Positions 25,420 to 35,265 of a stretch of 64,000 bases of DNA are shown piece by piece. The translations under genes and the position numbers were made by a program. The notes below the pieces were generated by a model. It made no database searches, was not told the DNA's origin, and saw only the letters and a list, made by a program, of their open reading frames with translations. Positions within the stretch are counted from its first letter, which is position 1. Every line of letters starts with the position of its first letter. Origin of the DNA: Cohnella fermenti (lineage in GTDB: Bacteria > Bacillota > Bacilli > Paenibacillales > Paenibacillaceae); NCBI RefSeq assembly GCF_004801405.1, contig NZ_SSOB01000029.1, forward strand, positions 32,920 to 96,919, read 5' to 3'.

Positions 25420-27000
25420 ATGCACGTGAGAAAAATCCTGTTGGTCGACGACGAGATGTTCGCCCGCAAAGGGCTGATCGGATTGATTCCGTGGGAGCAG
25501 TTCGGCTTCGAGGTGGCGGGGGAGGCGGAGGACGGCGAGGAGGCGCTGGCCTTGATCGAGCAGGTGAAGCCCGATGTCGTCATCACGGACATCCGGATGC
25601 CGGTGCTCGACGGCTTGGAGCTGATCCAGGAGGTGCGCTCCCGCGGCGGCCACGCGGTTCGCTTCATTATAATAAGCGGCTACGGCGACTTCAAATACGC
25701 GCAGCAAGCGGTGCGCTTCGGCGTCCAGGATTACCTGCTGAAGCCGATCGAAGAGAGCGAGCTGACCGCCGCGCTGATGCAGATCCGCGAGCAGCTCGAC
25801 AAGGAGCAGCCGCACTCGGAGGCGAGCAGCGCCCTCGTGCAGGCTTCCTTGTTCGAGAAGCTGCTCTCCGGCCGGGCGGACGGGCCGCTCGTCGCCGCAG
25901 CCTCGACCTCGTTCGGCCTCAAGGAAGAGACGGCGCTTCGCCACTTCGCCGTCGAGCTGAACGATCTTCCGGCCGCCAGCCCCGAGGCCGAGCGGATCGA
26001 ACGGACGGAGCGGGCGAAGACGGCCGTCGCCCGTGCGGCGGAGCGGCTCGGCTTCCGCACCGCCCCTTATGTGCATCTTCGCAGCGAGTTCGAGCTCGGC
26101 TTCCTGCTGCCGGCCAAGACCGATCCCCGCGAGGCCCGAACGATCGGCGACGAGATGGCTCGCGCTTGCTCGAAGGCCGCGGGCTGCACGGCGAAGGTGT
26201 ACATCGGCGAGGCGGTGCCCGGTCTCGCGCAAGCTCGCCGCTCCTATCTCAGCGGCCTGGAAGCGATGAAGCACAAGTATGCGCTGGACGAGAAGAACGT
26301 CATCGTGGGCGACGAGTTGACCGCCTCGGCCTTGCACTATCGGGAGATCGACAGCTCCGTCTACGCCGAGCTGATGGACCGCCTCGAGGAGAACGACATG
26401 ACGGCCGTTCGCGATGCGGCGGATAAGCTGTTCGCGGCCTTCCGCGAGCAGGTATTCGCCTATGACTCCGTCGCGGCGGCGATGTCCCGCTGCGTGCACG
26501 GGGCGACCCGGATCATCCAGACAATGGAGGGAGATCCGGCCAGCCTCGCTTCTCTAACGCCGATGCTTGAGTGGGCGGCCGCGCCCAAGACGCTTCGCGG
26601 GCTCCAGACGACGCTGCTGATTTTCCTAACCGAATGTGCGGGTTACATCTGTGAGCTGAGAGGCAAGGTGAGCAAGGGAGACATCGCCAAGATCAAGGCG
26701 TACATCGACCATCATTACAACGAGAATATCAGCCTTAAGAGCATCGCCGCGCGATATTACATGAACCCGGTCTATCTCGGCCAACTGTTCAAGAAGACGT
26801 ACGGCAGCTACTTCAACGATTATCTGCTGCAGCTCCGAATCCGCGAAGCGAAGCGCCAGCTCCGCCAGACCGACAAGAAGGTGTACGAGATCGCCGCAAG
26901 CGTCGGCTTCAACAACGCCGATTACTTCGTTACCCAGTTCGAGAAGGTCGAGCGCAAGACGCCGACCGAGTACAAGAACGCTCTCTTAGAGAAGATTTAA
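25420..27000 (+). CDS. Response regulator with AraC output, YesN family (full length)
   Basis: 526 residues. Receiver domain with LLVDDE, phospho-site D57 (VITDIRMPVLDG) and Lys in LLKPIEE; a long central region of about 270 residues typical of YesN; C-terminal AraC domain (LKSIAARYYMNPVYLGQLFKKTYG; AASVGFNNADYFVTQFEKVE). ATG 25420 follows GGAGATAGGAG; GTG 25426 is an alternative. The kinase gene follows, the reverse of the usual order and of the pair at 16.6 kb. Expected target: the LplA-like transporter downstream. Confidence 0.92.
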   Translation: MHVRKILLVDDEMFARKGLIGLIPWEQFGFEVAGEAEDGEEALALIEQVKPDVVITDIRMPVLDGLELIQEVRSRGGHAVRFIIISGYGDFKYAQQAVRFGVQDYLLKPIEESELTAALMQIREQLDKEQPHSEASSALVQASLFEKLLSGRADGPLVAAASTSFGLKEETALRHFAVELNDLPAASPEAERIERTERAKTAVARAAERLGFRTAPYVHLRSEFELGFLLPAKTDPREARTIGDEMARACSKAAGCTAKVYIGEAVPGLAQARRSYLSGLEAMKHKYALDEKNVIVGDELTASALHYREIDSSVYAELMDRLEENDMTAVRDAADKLFAAFREQVFAYDSVAAAMSRCVHGATRIIQTMEGDPASLASLTPMLEWAAAPKTLRGLQTTLLIFLTECAGYICELRGKVSKGDIAKIKAYIDHHYNENISLKSIAARYYMNPVYLGQLFKKTYGSYFNDYLLQLRIREAKRQLRQTDKKVYEIAASVGFNNADYFVTQFEKVERKTPTEYKNALLEKI

Positions 27001-27013
27001 CGGCGGTGATCCG

Positions 27014-28813
27014 ATGCAGGCGAATGGGAAGAGGATGATAAGCTTCAATAATGTCAGGCTGCGCAACAAGATGCTGATCGTCTATGTGCTCTCTGTGCTT
27101 ATCCCGATTGTTCTGACGAACGTCATCTTCTACAACATCACGTCCAACAACGTGAAGAAGCAGAAGATGAGGGACATCTCCCTGGCGATCGAGCAGATTC
27201 GCAACGACTTCCTGGCTCAGGTCAACGCGGCCGTGGGCATCTCTTCGGTCATCTACAACGATTCCATCCTGATTCAATATCTGGAGAAAAATTACGACAC
27301 GCCCTCCGATTACGTCAACAATTACCAATCCTACATGCTGGCCATGCTGAACAAGTACAGTCCCGTGTACGAAGCGATCCAGAGAATTACGCTGTATACG
27401 GACAATGCGACGATCATCTACGGCGGGCAAGTGGAGCGGATTACGGACAAGACGAGGGAGCAGCCGTGGTTCCGGCAGATCAGCGAGTCGCCGCTGTCGG
27501 CGCCTCTGCTGCTGCGGACGATTCCCGATTATGTCGGCGCGACCGGCGACATGCTCAGCGTCGTGCGCAGGATCAACGAGCCGGGCGGCACGCAGCAGTG
27601 GGAGAAGCTCATGAAGATCGACATCCACCCCGAGTCGATCCGCGAGCTGTTCCGCAATGTCACCCTGGAAGGGAATCTGTATCTCCTGCAGGGCAACGAG
27701 GTGCAATATACGACCAACGCCGCACTCCCTCCGTCCCGAATAGCCGATTTCTCCTCCTCCTCGGTTCCTCAGAGCACGATTGTGATCGAGGCGGCTTTTT
27801 CCAACGTCTCCTATCTGAGCGATTGGCGAATTGTCGGAGAATTCAAGGAGTCGGCGGTGCTCGAGGAGGTTCGCAAGTCGAAGAACTTCGTCCTCTATCT
27901 GGCCATTCCGAACATTCTCGTCTCCACGCTGGTCATCATCTGGTTTACGCGTTCCCTCAATTCCCGATTGGTGAAGATCCTCAAGCACATGAAGCGTGTC
28001 AAAAACCATTCGTTCGAGACGATTGACCGGCCGGAGGCGGACGACGAGATCGGGCAGTTGACCGTGGAATTCAATCGGATGACGCTGCAGATCAAGAGCC
28101 TCATTCATGACGTTTATATCGCCGACATCCAGAAGAAGGAGCTGCAGCTCAAGCGCAATCAATCGCAGCTTCATGCGCTCCAGAGCCAGATCAACCCGCA
28201 CTTCCTGTTCAACTCGCTTGAGACAATCCGCATGCGCAGCTTGATGAAGAAGGAAGAGGAGACGGCCAAGATCATCCACAACATGGCGAAGATCTTCCGC
28301 AAGTCGCTCGCCTGGGGCAAGGACTGGGTGACGATCAAGGACGAGCTCGATCTCGTCGCTTGCTTCCTTGAGATCCAGAGGTATCGGTTCGGAGACAAGC
28401 TCGACTTCCGGATCGAAGCCGATGAAGCGGTGCTAGGGCAGATGATTCCGAAAATGACGCTGCAGCCCCTGGTCGAGAATGCGAGTATTCACGGCATCGA
28501 GAAGGCCAAGGGACCGGGCCTCATTCTCGTGACGGTCGCGAGGAACGAAGAGGAGGAGCTTGTCTGTACCGTCAAAGACAATGGAGCGGGCATCGCCGCC
28601 GACAAGCTTGAAGCGCTTCTGCATGAGCTGGAGCACAGCGAGGACATCGGGGAGAGCGTCGGGATCAAGAATGTCTACTACCGCCTGAAGCTGTACTACA
28701 AGGACAAGGTGCGCTTCGAGGCAAGCAGCGAAGAGGGGGGCGGAACCGAGTTCCGCATCGTCGTTCGGGATGAAGAAGAAGGAGCTTCATTAAATATTCT
28801 AAGTATGAGATAA
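27014..28813 (+). CDS. Sensor histidine kinase, YesM family
   Basis: 599 residues. Membrane helices at about 20-42 and 294-314 around an extracellular Cache-like domain; HAMP; phospho-acceptor H396 in QINPHFLFNSLE; N-box QPLVENASIHGIE; G-box SVGIKNVYYRLKLYY. Thirteen bases separate it from the regulator gene. Likely senses the sugar bound by the transporter encoded next. Confidence 0.92.
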   Translation: MQANGKRMISFNNVRLRNKMLIVYVLSVLIPIVLTNVIFYNITSNNVKKQKMRDISLAIEQIRNDFLAQVNAAVGISSVIYNDSILIQYLEKNYDTPSDYVNNYQSYMLAMLNKYSPVYEAIQRITLYTDNATIIYGGQVERITDKTREQPWFRQISESPLSAPLLLRTIPDYVGATGDMLSVVRRINEPGGTQQWEKLMKIDIHPESIRELFRNVTLEGNLYLLQGNEVQYTTNAALPPSRIADFSSSSVPQSTIVIEAAFSNVSYLSDWRIVGEFKESAVLEEVRKSKNFVLYLAIPNILVSTLVIIWFTRSLNSRLVKILKHMKRVKNHSFETIDRPEADDEIGQLTVEFNRMTLQIKSLIHDVYIADIQKKELQLKRNQSQLHALQSQINPHFLFNSLETIRMRSLMKKEEETAKIIHNMAKIFRKSLAWGKDWVTIKDELDLVACFLEIQRYRFGDKLDFRIEADEAVLGQMIPKMTLQPLVENASIHGIEKAKGPGLILVTVARNEEEELVCTVKDNGAGIAADKLEALLHELEHSEDIGESVGIKNVYYRLKLYYKDKVRFEASSEEGGGTEFRIVVRDEEEGASLNILSMR

Positions 28814-28847
28814 AGTTTATCCGGTAAACAAACCCTTCGATAAATTT

Positions 28848-28866
28848 TATAATGAAAGTGCTTACA
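28848..28866 (+). promoter_or_regulatory. -10 box and cre-like site before the LplA-like gene
   Basis: TATAAT at 28848-28853 overlaps TGAAAGTGCTTACA (28853-28866), a cre site with one deviation (T for C at position 7). A weak -35 (TAAACA, 28825) is 17 bases upstream, as expected for a promoter that needs the AraC-type activator. Confidence 0.55.
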
Positions 28867-28901
28867 AAACAATAAATCCTAGCGGAAGGGGTTCGAACGA
28901 A

Positions 28902-30623
28902 GTGGCAAAGAAACTACTGGTCGCCGGTATGGCCGCCGCGCTGGCGGTCTCCGGGGTTGCCTGCTCGAACGGGAACAATAACGGAGGCAACGACGGCAAG
29001 AGCGCATCGCCCAGCGCACCAAGCAGCAGCAGTCCCGCTGCATCGGAGACGGCATCGGAGAAACCGCTTGATAAAGTAACGTTCACTTTCTTTAACGGGG
29101 TTGCGGGCGAGAAGGACCTCAATACGAACGAGACGACGATCGGCAAAGCGCTCGAGGACCAGACCGGCGTCAACTTCAAGATCGAGCATCTGGTCGGCGA
29201 CCTGAATACGAAGATCGGGACGATGATCGCTTCCAACGAGTACCCGGACGTTCTCGTTCCCGATGCCGCGATCGAAGAAGTGCTCAAGGCCGGCGGCTTC
29301 ATCGCCCTCGACGATCTGATCGAGCAGTACGGCCCGAACATCAAGCGCGTCTACGGCCCGTACTTCGAACGCATGCGCGCCGATTACGGCGGCAAGATCT
29401 ACTTCCTTCCGTTCTCCGCTCAAGTCGGCGACTTCTCGGCCGATCCGAACATCAACCAGGGCGCGTTCTGGGTACAGCGCCGCGTGCTGAAGGAAGCGGG
29501 ATATCCGCAGATCAAGACGCTGGACGAGTACGTGAAGCTTGTGGAAGACTTCGTCGCCAAGCACCCGGATGAAGACTTGACCGGCATGGTCTCGCTTACG
29601 CACGACTGGAGGTTCTTCGCCACTTCGAACCCGCCGATGCACCTTGCCGGCTTCCCGAACGACGGCAACGTCATGGTCGACGTCAACACGTACGAGGCCA
29701 AGAGCTACGCCGGAACGGACTTCGAGAAGCGCTGGGTGCAGACGCTGAACGACCTGAATGCCAAGGGGCTGTTCGACAAGTCCTCCTTCGTCGACAACTA
29801 TGACCAATATATTGCGAAGCTGTCCTCGCACAAGGTTGTAGGCTTCTTCGACTACGGCTGGCAGATCGGAAGCGCGCAGAACGTGCTGAAGGATGCGGCG
29901 CGGAAGGACCAGTCGCAGGACGACTTCGTCTACTTCCCGCTGGCGGTTACGTTCGACGGAACGCATGATCAATACCTGGACCCTCCGGGCTGGACCAGCA
30001 ATCGCGGCGTCGGCATCACGAAGAGCGCGAAGGACCCGGCTCGCATCATCCAGTACTTCGACAACCTGCTTAAGGAAGAGAATCAAATTCTGAAGAGCTG
30101 GGGCATCAAGGGCGAGACGTACGAGGTGGACGCGAACGGCCGCTTCTACCGGACGGCGGAGCAGATCGCGAAGCTGGACGACACGTTCAACGAGCAATTT
30201 GGCTTCAAGACGTACGACTGGGACTGGCCGCAATACAACACGTCCTCGACGCTTGCGGACGGCAACTCGCTGGCACCGGGCTACCAACCGGAAGTATTCC
30301 AGCTCAGCCTGACGGAAGGCGACAAGACGATTCTGGGCAAGTACGGCGTCAAGACGTACGCCGAGCTGTTCGACACGCCGGAGGATCGTCCTTGGTACCC
30401 GGCATGGAGCATTCCGAAGGAGCAAGGCTCGCCGCAGCAGATCTGGGAGACGAAGAAGGACGAGCTGCTTAAGAAGTACTACGCGAAGCTTGTGCTGGCG
30501 AAGCCGGCGGACTTCGAAGGCGTATGGGCCGAATACACGAAGGAATTCGGCAAGCTGGATACGGTCGGGTATGAGACTTGGTATGCGGAACAGATCAAGA
30601 AGATCGTGGAAGTTGCCAAGTAA
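28902..30623 (+). CDS. Extracellular solute-binding lipoprotein, LplA/YtcQ type
   Basis: 573 residues from GTG 28902. Lipobox VSGVAC, C21, then an Asn/Gly/Ser linker. Long family 1 binding protein (about 500-570 residues) that in Bacillota pairs with LplB/LplC permeases for pectin or other oligosaccharides. Family-like blocks: ASNEYPDVLVPDAAIEEVLKAGGFIALDDLIEQY and GVGITKSAKDPARIIQYFDNLL. Preceded by a -10/cre overlap and the kinase/regulator pair. Confidence 0.9.
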   Translation: MAKKLLVAGMAAALAVSGVACSNGNNNGGNDGKSASPSAPSSSSPAASETASEKPLDKVTFTFFNGVAGEKDLNTNETTIGKALEDQTGVNFKIEHLVGDLNTKIGTMIASNEYPDVLVPDAAIEEVLKAGGFIALDDLIEQYGPNIKRVYGPYFERMRADYGGKIYFLPFSAQVGDFSADPNINQGAFWVQRRVLKEAGYPQIKTLDEYVKLVEDFVAKHPDEDLTGMVSLTHDWRFFATSNPPMHLAGFPNDGNVMVDVNTYEAKSYAGTDFEKRWVQTLNDLNAKGLFDKSSFVDNYDQYIAKLSSHKVVGFFDYGWQIGSAQNVLKDAARKDQSQDDFVYFPLAVTFDGTHDQYLDPPGWTSNRGVGITKSAKDPARIIQYFDNLLKEENQILKSWGIKGETYEVDANGRFYRTAEQIAKLDDTFNEQFGFKTYDWDWPQYNTSSTLADGNSLAPGYQPEVFQLSLTEGDKTILGKYGVKTYAELFDTPEDRPWYPAWSIPKEQGSPQQIWETKKDELLKKYYAKLVLAKPADFEGVWAEYTKEFGKLDTVGYETWYAEQIKKIVEVAK

Positions 30624-30643
30624 CAGGCGATGACCGACAGAGA

Positions 30644-30691
30644 GGGAAGGCCGGTCTCGCGAGCTGCAGCCAACGCAGCTCCGGCCTTCCC
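30644..30691 (+). terminator. Hairpin between binding protein and permeases
   Basis: GGGAAGGCCGG / CCGGCCTTCCC, an 11-base stem with a second small GAGCTG/CAGCT hairpin in its loop. No clear T run, so it may act as an RNA stabiliser or a weak attenuator. Confidence 0.6.
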
Positions 30692-30739
30692 TTCCTGCTC
30701 TCAATATGGCTTGGCCCGAACGGAAGGAGACAAAGAGAT

Positions 30740-31714
30740 ATGGAGAATAAAGCCGCACTTGCAGCGTCTCCGCAGACGCCGGCGAATAAACCGAACGGGC
30801 TGACGCTGATCATCAAGAGACTGATCCAGCAACGCACGCTTGTCCTGATGTCCGTGCCGTTCGTCATCTGGCTGTTCGTCTTCAAGTACGTCCCGGTCTG
30901 GGGCTGGACGATCGCCTTCCAGGATTATCAGCCTTCGCTCTCCTTCAAGGAACAGGAATGGGTCGGCTTCCACCACTTCCAGTCGCTGTTCTCGGAAGAT
31001 CGGTTCCTGATCTCCCTGCGCAATACGCTCGCGATGAGCGGAATCAATCTCGTGCTCGGGTTCGTGACCGCTGTCTCGCTCGCGCTTCTGCTGAACGAAG
31101 TCCGGAAGGTCGCGTTCAAGCGCGTCGTTCAGACGGTCAGCTACTTGCCTCACTTCATCTCCTGGGTCGTCGCCGCGGGCATCATCCAGACGATGCTGGC
31201 TCCGGACGGTATTTTTAACGAATTGTTGAAGACATTCGGCTTCATCGAGAAGGGACAGGAGATTCTGTTCCTCGGCAAGGCAGAATGGTTCTGGGGAATC
31301 TTCGGCGCAAGCTCGGTATGGAAGGACGTCGGCTGGAACACGATCGTCTATCTGGCCGCCATCAGCTCGATCGATCCGGCTCAGTACGAGGCGGCGGAGA
31401 TGGACGGAGCCGGCCGCCTGAGGCGGATGTGGTTCATCACTCTTCCCGGCATCAAGCCGGTCATTATCGTCCTGCTTATCATGAACATCGGATATTTGCT
31501 GGAATCGGGATTCGAGCCGCAGTACTTGCTCGGCAACGGCATGAACGCCGAATATTCCGAGAACATTGACATATTCGTTCTGAAGTACGGGCTTCAGCAG
31601 TTCAACTTCCCGCTCGCAACGGCCGCGGGCATGTTCAAGACGGTCGTCAGCTTCGTGCTCCTCTTCTCGGCGAACCATATCGCCAAGCGGCTCGGGCAAG
31701 ACAGATTGTTCTAG
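30740..31714 (+). CDS. ABC permease, LplB type
   Basis: 324 residues, six helices, EAA loop EAAEMDGAGRLRRMWFITLPGI. The Q-x-x-Q-rich start (PFVIWLFVFKYVPVWGWTIAFQDYQPSL) is typical of LplB/YtcP-family permeases. ATG 30740 follows AAGGAGA. An in-frame reading from 30578 crosses the hairpin and is not the start. Confidence 0.92.
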   Translation: MENKAALAASPQTPANKPNGLTLIIKRLIQQRTLVLMSVPFVIWLFVFKYVPVWGWTIAFQDYQPSLSFKEQEWVGFHHFQSLFSEDRFLISLRNTLAMSGINLVLGFVTAVSLALLLNEVRKVAFKRVVQTVSYLPHFISWVVAAGIIQTMLAPDGIFNELLKTFGFIEKGQEILFLGKAEWFWGIFGASSVWKDVGWNTIVYLAAISSIDPAQYEAAEMDGAGRLRRMWFITLPGIKPVIIVLLIMNIGYLLESGFEPQYLLGNGMNAEYSENIDIFVLKYGLQQFNFPLATAAGMFKTVVSFVLLFSANHIAKRLGQDRLF

Positions 31715-31734
31715 ACAAGGAGCGGTGATCCGCA

Positions 31735-32679
31735 ATGGCGAATTCAACTTCCACAACTTCCACTACGCAGCCCGGCCGTTACTCGAGGCGCGGCTCCTCG
31801 GCAGGCGACCGCGTGTTCGATATTGTGAACTATATTTTCCTCACCTGCCTGATGATCGTGACCCTCTATCCCTTCCTGAACACGCTTGCCGTCTCCTTGA
31901 ACGCGGCGAGCGATTCGATCAAGGGAGGCATTCACCTCTGGCCGCGGGTGTTCTCCGCAGAGAACTACAAGTTCGTCTTCAACGAGGCGACGATCTACAA
32001 CGCGACCTTCATCTCGGTGCTGCGCACGGTGCTCGGGACGGTTGTCACGGTGTTCGCCTCGGCGATGGTCGCCTATACGATCAGCCGGCCCGAATACGTG
32101 CTCCGCAAGTTCATCACCATCGCATTTATTATCACGATGTACATCAACGGCGGCCTTATTCCGAACTATCTGCTCATTCGCGACCTCGGGCTGATCAACA
32201 GCTTCTGGGTGTACATCTGGCCGGGCGTCATCGGCGTCTTCAACCTGATCATTATCCGGTCGTTCATCGAGCAACTGCCGGAGAGCGTCATCGAGTCGGG
32301 ACGGATCGACGGGGCGGGGGACTTCCGCACGTTCTTCAACATTGTTTTCCCGCTCTGCCTGCCCGTTCTGGCTACGGTTGCGTTGTTCACGGCGGTATAC
32401 CAATGGAACTCCTGGTTCGACGTGTTCCTGTACAACTCGTCCAACGTCAAGCTGAGCACACTGCAGTACGAGCTGCAGAAAATCCTCCAGAACTCCAACA
32501 CGACGTCGAGTGCGGAGACAGCATTCGCGAATTCGGGAAGCGGCGCGTCCATCAAGGTATCCCCGCTCTCGATCCGCGCGACGATGACGATCGTGGCCGC
32601 CGTGCCGATGATCATCGTCTACCCGTTCCTGCAGAAGTACTTCGTGAAGGGAATGACGGTCGGCGGCGTGAAGGGGTGA
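31735..32679 (+). CDS. ABC permease, LplC type
   Basis: 314 residues, six helices, EAA-loop variant ESGRIDGAGDFRTFFNIVFPLC, ending GMTVGGVKG as in LplC/YtcP homologues. RBS AAGGAGCGG before ATG 31735. With the LplA and LplB genes it completes a transporter lacking its own ATPase. Confidence 0.92.
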   Translation: MANSTSTTSTTQPGRYSRRGSSAGDRVFDIVNYIFLTCLMIVTLYPFLNTLAVSLNAASDSIKGGIHLWPRVFSAENYKFVFNEATIYNATFISVLRTVLGTVVTVFASAMVAYTISRPEYVLRKFITIAFIITMYINGGLIPNYLLIRDLGLINSFWVYIWPGVIGVFNLIIIRSFIEQLPESVIESGRIDGAGDFRTFFNIVFPLCLPVLATVALFTAVYQWNSWFDVFLYNSSNVKLSTLQYELQKILQNSNTTSSAETAFANSGSGASIKVSPLSIRATMTIVAAVPMIIVYPFLQKYFVKGMTVGGVKG

Positions 32680-32862
32680 CGGAATTCGTCGCTGTGGGGT
32701 TTACCGCCGCGCGACCGGGGCGGTAATGTGCGCTTGGCGGCGCCAATGGCTGCCGCGTACAAGGTTGAAATATCCTCGTCCATATGCATAAATCACACCG
32801 TTCCGCGGGAAAATGTGTACAACTGTCATCGCGGCCATCGCGACGAGGAGGTTGTGCAGGGG

Positions 32863-33090
32863 ATGTCTCTTTACAATGTGCTGCTTATTCTGGCTGCGGC
32901 GGTGTGCTTGTTTTCCTTGGTCAGCTCCTTTTATTTCATGCGCAAGCAGGAGCATAAGGAGCTCGACAAAGACATCAGCGGCACGACGGTGCGCCATCCC
33001 GTCGCCGCGAATCCGATGGTGATCGGGTACTGGCTGTTCCCCATCCTCGTGGTGCTCGGGGCCATTGTGCTCGCGATGTTCACCCGGTAA
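32863..33090 (+). CDS. Small two-helix membrane protein
   Basis: 75 residues. Two hydrophobic segments (YNVLLILAAAVCLFSLVSSFYF and MVIGYWLFPILVVLGAIVLAMF) join a charged middle part. ATG 32863 lies after GAGGAGG; a longer in-frame reading upstream has no signal for translation. Twenty-one bases before the next gene. No family recognised. Confidence 0.65.
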   Translation: MSLYNVLLILAAAVCLFSLVSSFYFMRKQEHKELDKDISGTTVRHPVAANPMVIGYWLFPILVVLGAIVLAMFTR

Positions 33091-33111
33091 CGGCGAAGGA
33101 GGCCAGAACTT

Positions 33112-33438
33112 ATGGACAAGAGACATTATTACGTGTCCGTGCAGGCGAAGACGGTCATGTACAACCAAGGCGACGCGGCCTACGAATTCGAGATTATGGC
33201 GACCGAGCAGGAGTTGGACAAGCTGCGCGACTTGTTCGTCGAGCTGGAGGGCTGCGAGGAGGATACGACATTCCGCGCCCACTACCCGGGCATTCCGTAT
33301 CACCACGACTCCGAGAACGACCAGTACGACTACATTCTGAAGCAGATCTACGGCCTCGTCGGCGAACTTGGCACGGAGAAGACGAGGAAGCACATCCATT
33401 CGATGAACCTGCAGATGGGCGTCGAGCGGGAGTTCTGA
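33112..33438 (+). CDS. Conserved-looking hypothetical protein, 108 residues
   Basis: Soluble, acidic, with His-rich HYPGIPYHHDSEND in the middle; RBS GAAGGAGG before ATG 33112. No known fold recognised. Probably co-transcribed with the small membrane protein, and ended by the hairpin at 33470. Confidence 0.65.
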   Translation: MDKRHYYVSVQAKTVMYNQGDAAYEFEIMATEQELDKLRDLFVELEGCEEDTTFRAHYPGIPYHHDSENDQYDYILKQIYGLVGELGTEKTRKHIHSMNLQMGVEREF

Positions 33439-33469
33439 GCTTCTGGTTCGTCTAAAGGAGAAACAAGAA

Positions 33470-33506
33470 ACGCCCTCTTTTGCCGGAACGTCCGGAAGGA
33501 GGGCGT
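33470..33506. terminator. Terminator between hypothetical gene and MFS gene
   Basis: ACGCCCTC / GAGGGCGT stem with an inner CCGGA/TCCGG hairpin; serves convergent genes ending at 33438 and 33539. Confidence 0.75.
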
Positions 33507-33538
33507 GTTCGTGCTTTTGTCTGCAATTCTTCTTATTC

Positions 33539-35041
33539 TTAATTCTGCTCCCTAACCTTCGCCTTCGCGGCTGCGGCACCCGTTGCCTTCTGGTCTGCCG
33601 GGTGGCTGGTCTTCTTGATGAAGAAGGCGAGCGCCAGACCGACGATGCCGATGCCCACGATAACGAAGTAGGCGTCGTTGATGCCTTGAATCGTCGCATT
33701 GAGCTTCAGTTGGTCCGTCAGCGATGCGCCGGAAGCCATCATGTCCTTGATATGGCTCGTTGTCTGGTTGGTCATAACGGTGACGAGCAGCGACGTTCCG
33801 ATAGCGCCCGAGACTTGGCGGACGGTGTTGGAGATCGCCGTACCGTGCGCGTTCAGCTTGGCGGGAAGCTGGTTCAGACCGGCCGTCTGGATCGGCATCA
33901 TGAACAGGGCCATGCCGATCCGGCGCGCGGTGGACATGAGCAGCAGATACGTGTAGCTGGTCGAATCCGTCAGGTTGACGAAGCCGAGCGTCGTTCCGAT
34001 CGTGATGGCGAGGCCGATGACGGCCAGCCACTTGGCGCCGAACCGGTCGAACAGCTTGCCGGTTACCGGCATCAGGAAGCCCATGATGAGCGCCCCCGGC
34101 AGCATCAGCAGCCCGGATTCGATGGCGGTGTAGCCGCGAGCGTTCTGCAGGTACAGCGGCAGAAGCATCATATCCGCGTACATAACCATGGTGACGGCGA
34201 TGTTGATAACGGTCGTGAGCGAGAACATATTATACTTGAATGCTCTGAGGTCGAGCAGCGGCATCTTGGCCGTGAGCTGTCTCCAGACGAACAAGACCAG
34301 CGAGACGACGCCGATGACGATTGTCCAGATGACTTCGGCGCTGTCCCAGCCAAGGCTGCCGGCGCGGCTGAAGCCGTACAGAATGGCGCCGAAGCCGATT
34401 GTGGAGACGGCGACGCTGTACACGTCGAGCTTGGCTTGCTCGGGCTCCGAGACGTTCTTCAGGTAGACGAAGCCGCAGACGATAACGATCAAGGCGAACG
34501 GGATCATGCCGTAGAACATCGTCTCCCAGGCGAAGTTCTCGAGAATGTAGCCGGCGAGCGTCGGGCCGATGGCCGGAGCGAAGATGATGGCGAAGCCGAC
34601 CATCCCCATGGCGGCGCCGCGTTTCTCCGGCGGGAAGAGCGTCAGGATAACGGTCATCAGGAGCGGCATGATGATGCCTGCGCCTGCCGCCTGGATCATG
34701 CGGCCGACCAGCAGCACGTCGAAGCTTGACGAGAGGGCCGAGACAATCGTACCAATGAGGAAAATAAACATAGCAGACTGGAACAGTTGCCGAGTCGAGA
34801 AACGCTGCATCAGGTACGCCGTAATCGGAACGAGCACGCCGTTAACGAGCATGTAGCCGGTCGTCAGCCATTGCGCTGTCGAAGCGGCGATAGCGAAGTC
34901 GTTCATCAATTCCGGAACGGCGACGGTCATGACCGTCTGGTTCAGCGTCGCGAGGAACGCGCCCAGGATCATGATAAACAGGATGGGGCCTTTCTTAATG
35001 GAGTCTCCCGTCAAGGGAGGTGCATGACTGATCTTGCTCAT
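33539..35041 (-). CDS. MFS multidrug exporter, DHA2 family
   Basis: 500 residues, about 14 helices. LNQTVMTVAVPELMNDF and WLTTGYMLVNGVLVPITAYLMQRFSTRQLF are the family's first helix and motif A; motif C is AIGPTLAGYILE. Similar to LmrB/EmrB exporters. Basic Ala/Lys tail. Divergent from a TetR gene, the usual pairing. Substrate unknown. Confidence 0.9.
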   Translation of the reverse strand: MSKISHAPPLTGDSIKKGPILFIMILGAFLATLNQTVMTVAVPELMNDFAIAASTAQWLTTGYMLVNGVLVPITAYLMQRFSTRQLFQSAMFIFLIGTIVSALSSSFDVLLVGRMIQAAGAGIIMPLLMTVILTLFPPEKRGAAMGMVGFAIIFAPAIGPTLAGYILENFAWETMFYGMIPFALIVIVCGFVYLKNVSEPEQAKLDVYSVAVSTIGFGAILYGFSRAGSLGWDSAEVIWTIVIGVVSLVLFVWRQLTAKMPLLDLRAFKYNMFSLTTVINIAVTMVMYADMMLLPLYLQNARGYTAIESGLLMLPGALIMGFLMPVTGKLFDRFGAKWLAVIGLAITIGTTLGFVNLTDSTSYTYLLLMSTARRIGMALFMMPIQTAGLNQLPAKLNAHGTAISNTVRQVSGAIGTSLLVTVMTNQTTSHIKDMMASGASLTDQLKLNATIQGINDAYFVIVGIGIVGLALAFFIKKTSHPADQKATGAAAAKAKVREQN

Positions 35042-35073
35042 CGTTGCTCATCCTTCCAATCTTTCTTGTGACT

Positions 35074-35175
35074 AGTTTACACTCTGTTGTATAATCAACG
35101 CGATGAATAAGATTATAATCCGTTTCGGCGGTTTTACAAGCGACGATTTCGCCCGGAGTGTCGATTAGTTTACAT
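35074..35175. promoter_or_regulatory. Divergent control region of MFS and TetR genes
   Basis: Minus strand TTGTAA (35134-35139), 16 bases, TATAAT (35112-35117) for the MFS gene. TAGTTTACA occurs at 35074 and again at 35167, one on each side, possible TetR half-sites. The operator assignment is weak. Confidence 0.4.
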
Positions 35176-35265
35176 GTAAGGGGTTCCATGTCATCGATAG
35201 TCGCGAAGTGCGACGGATGACGGAAGTTTGTAGCACGTAGAGACTAGAGAGGAAGGCGAACAACC

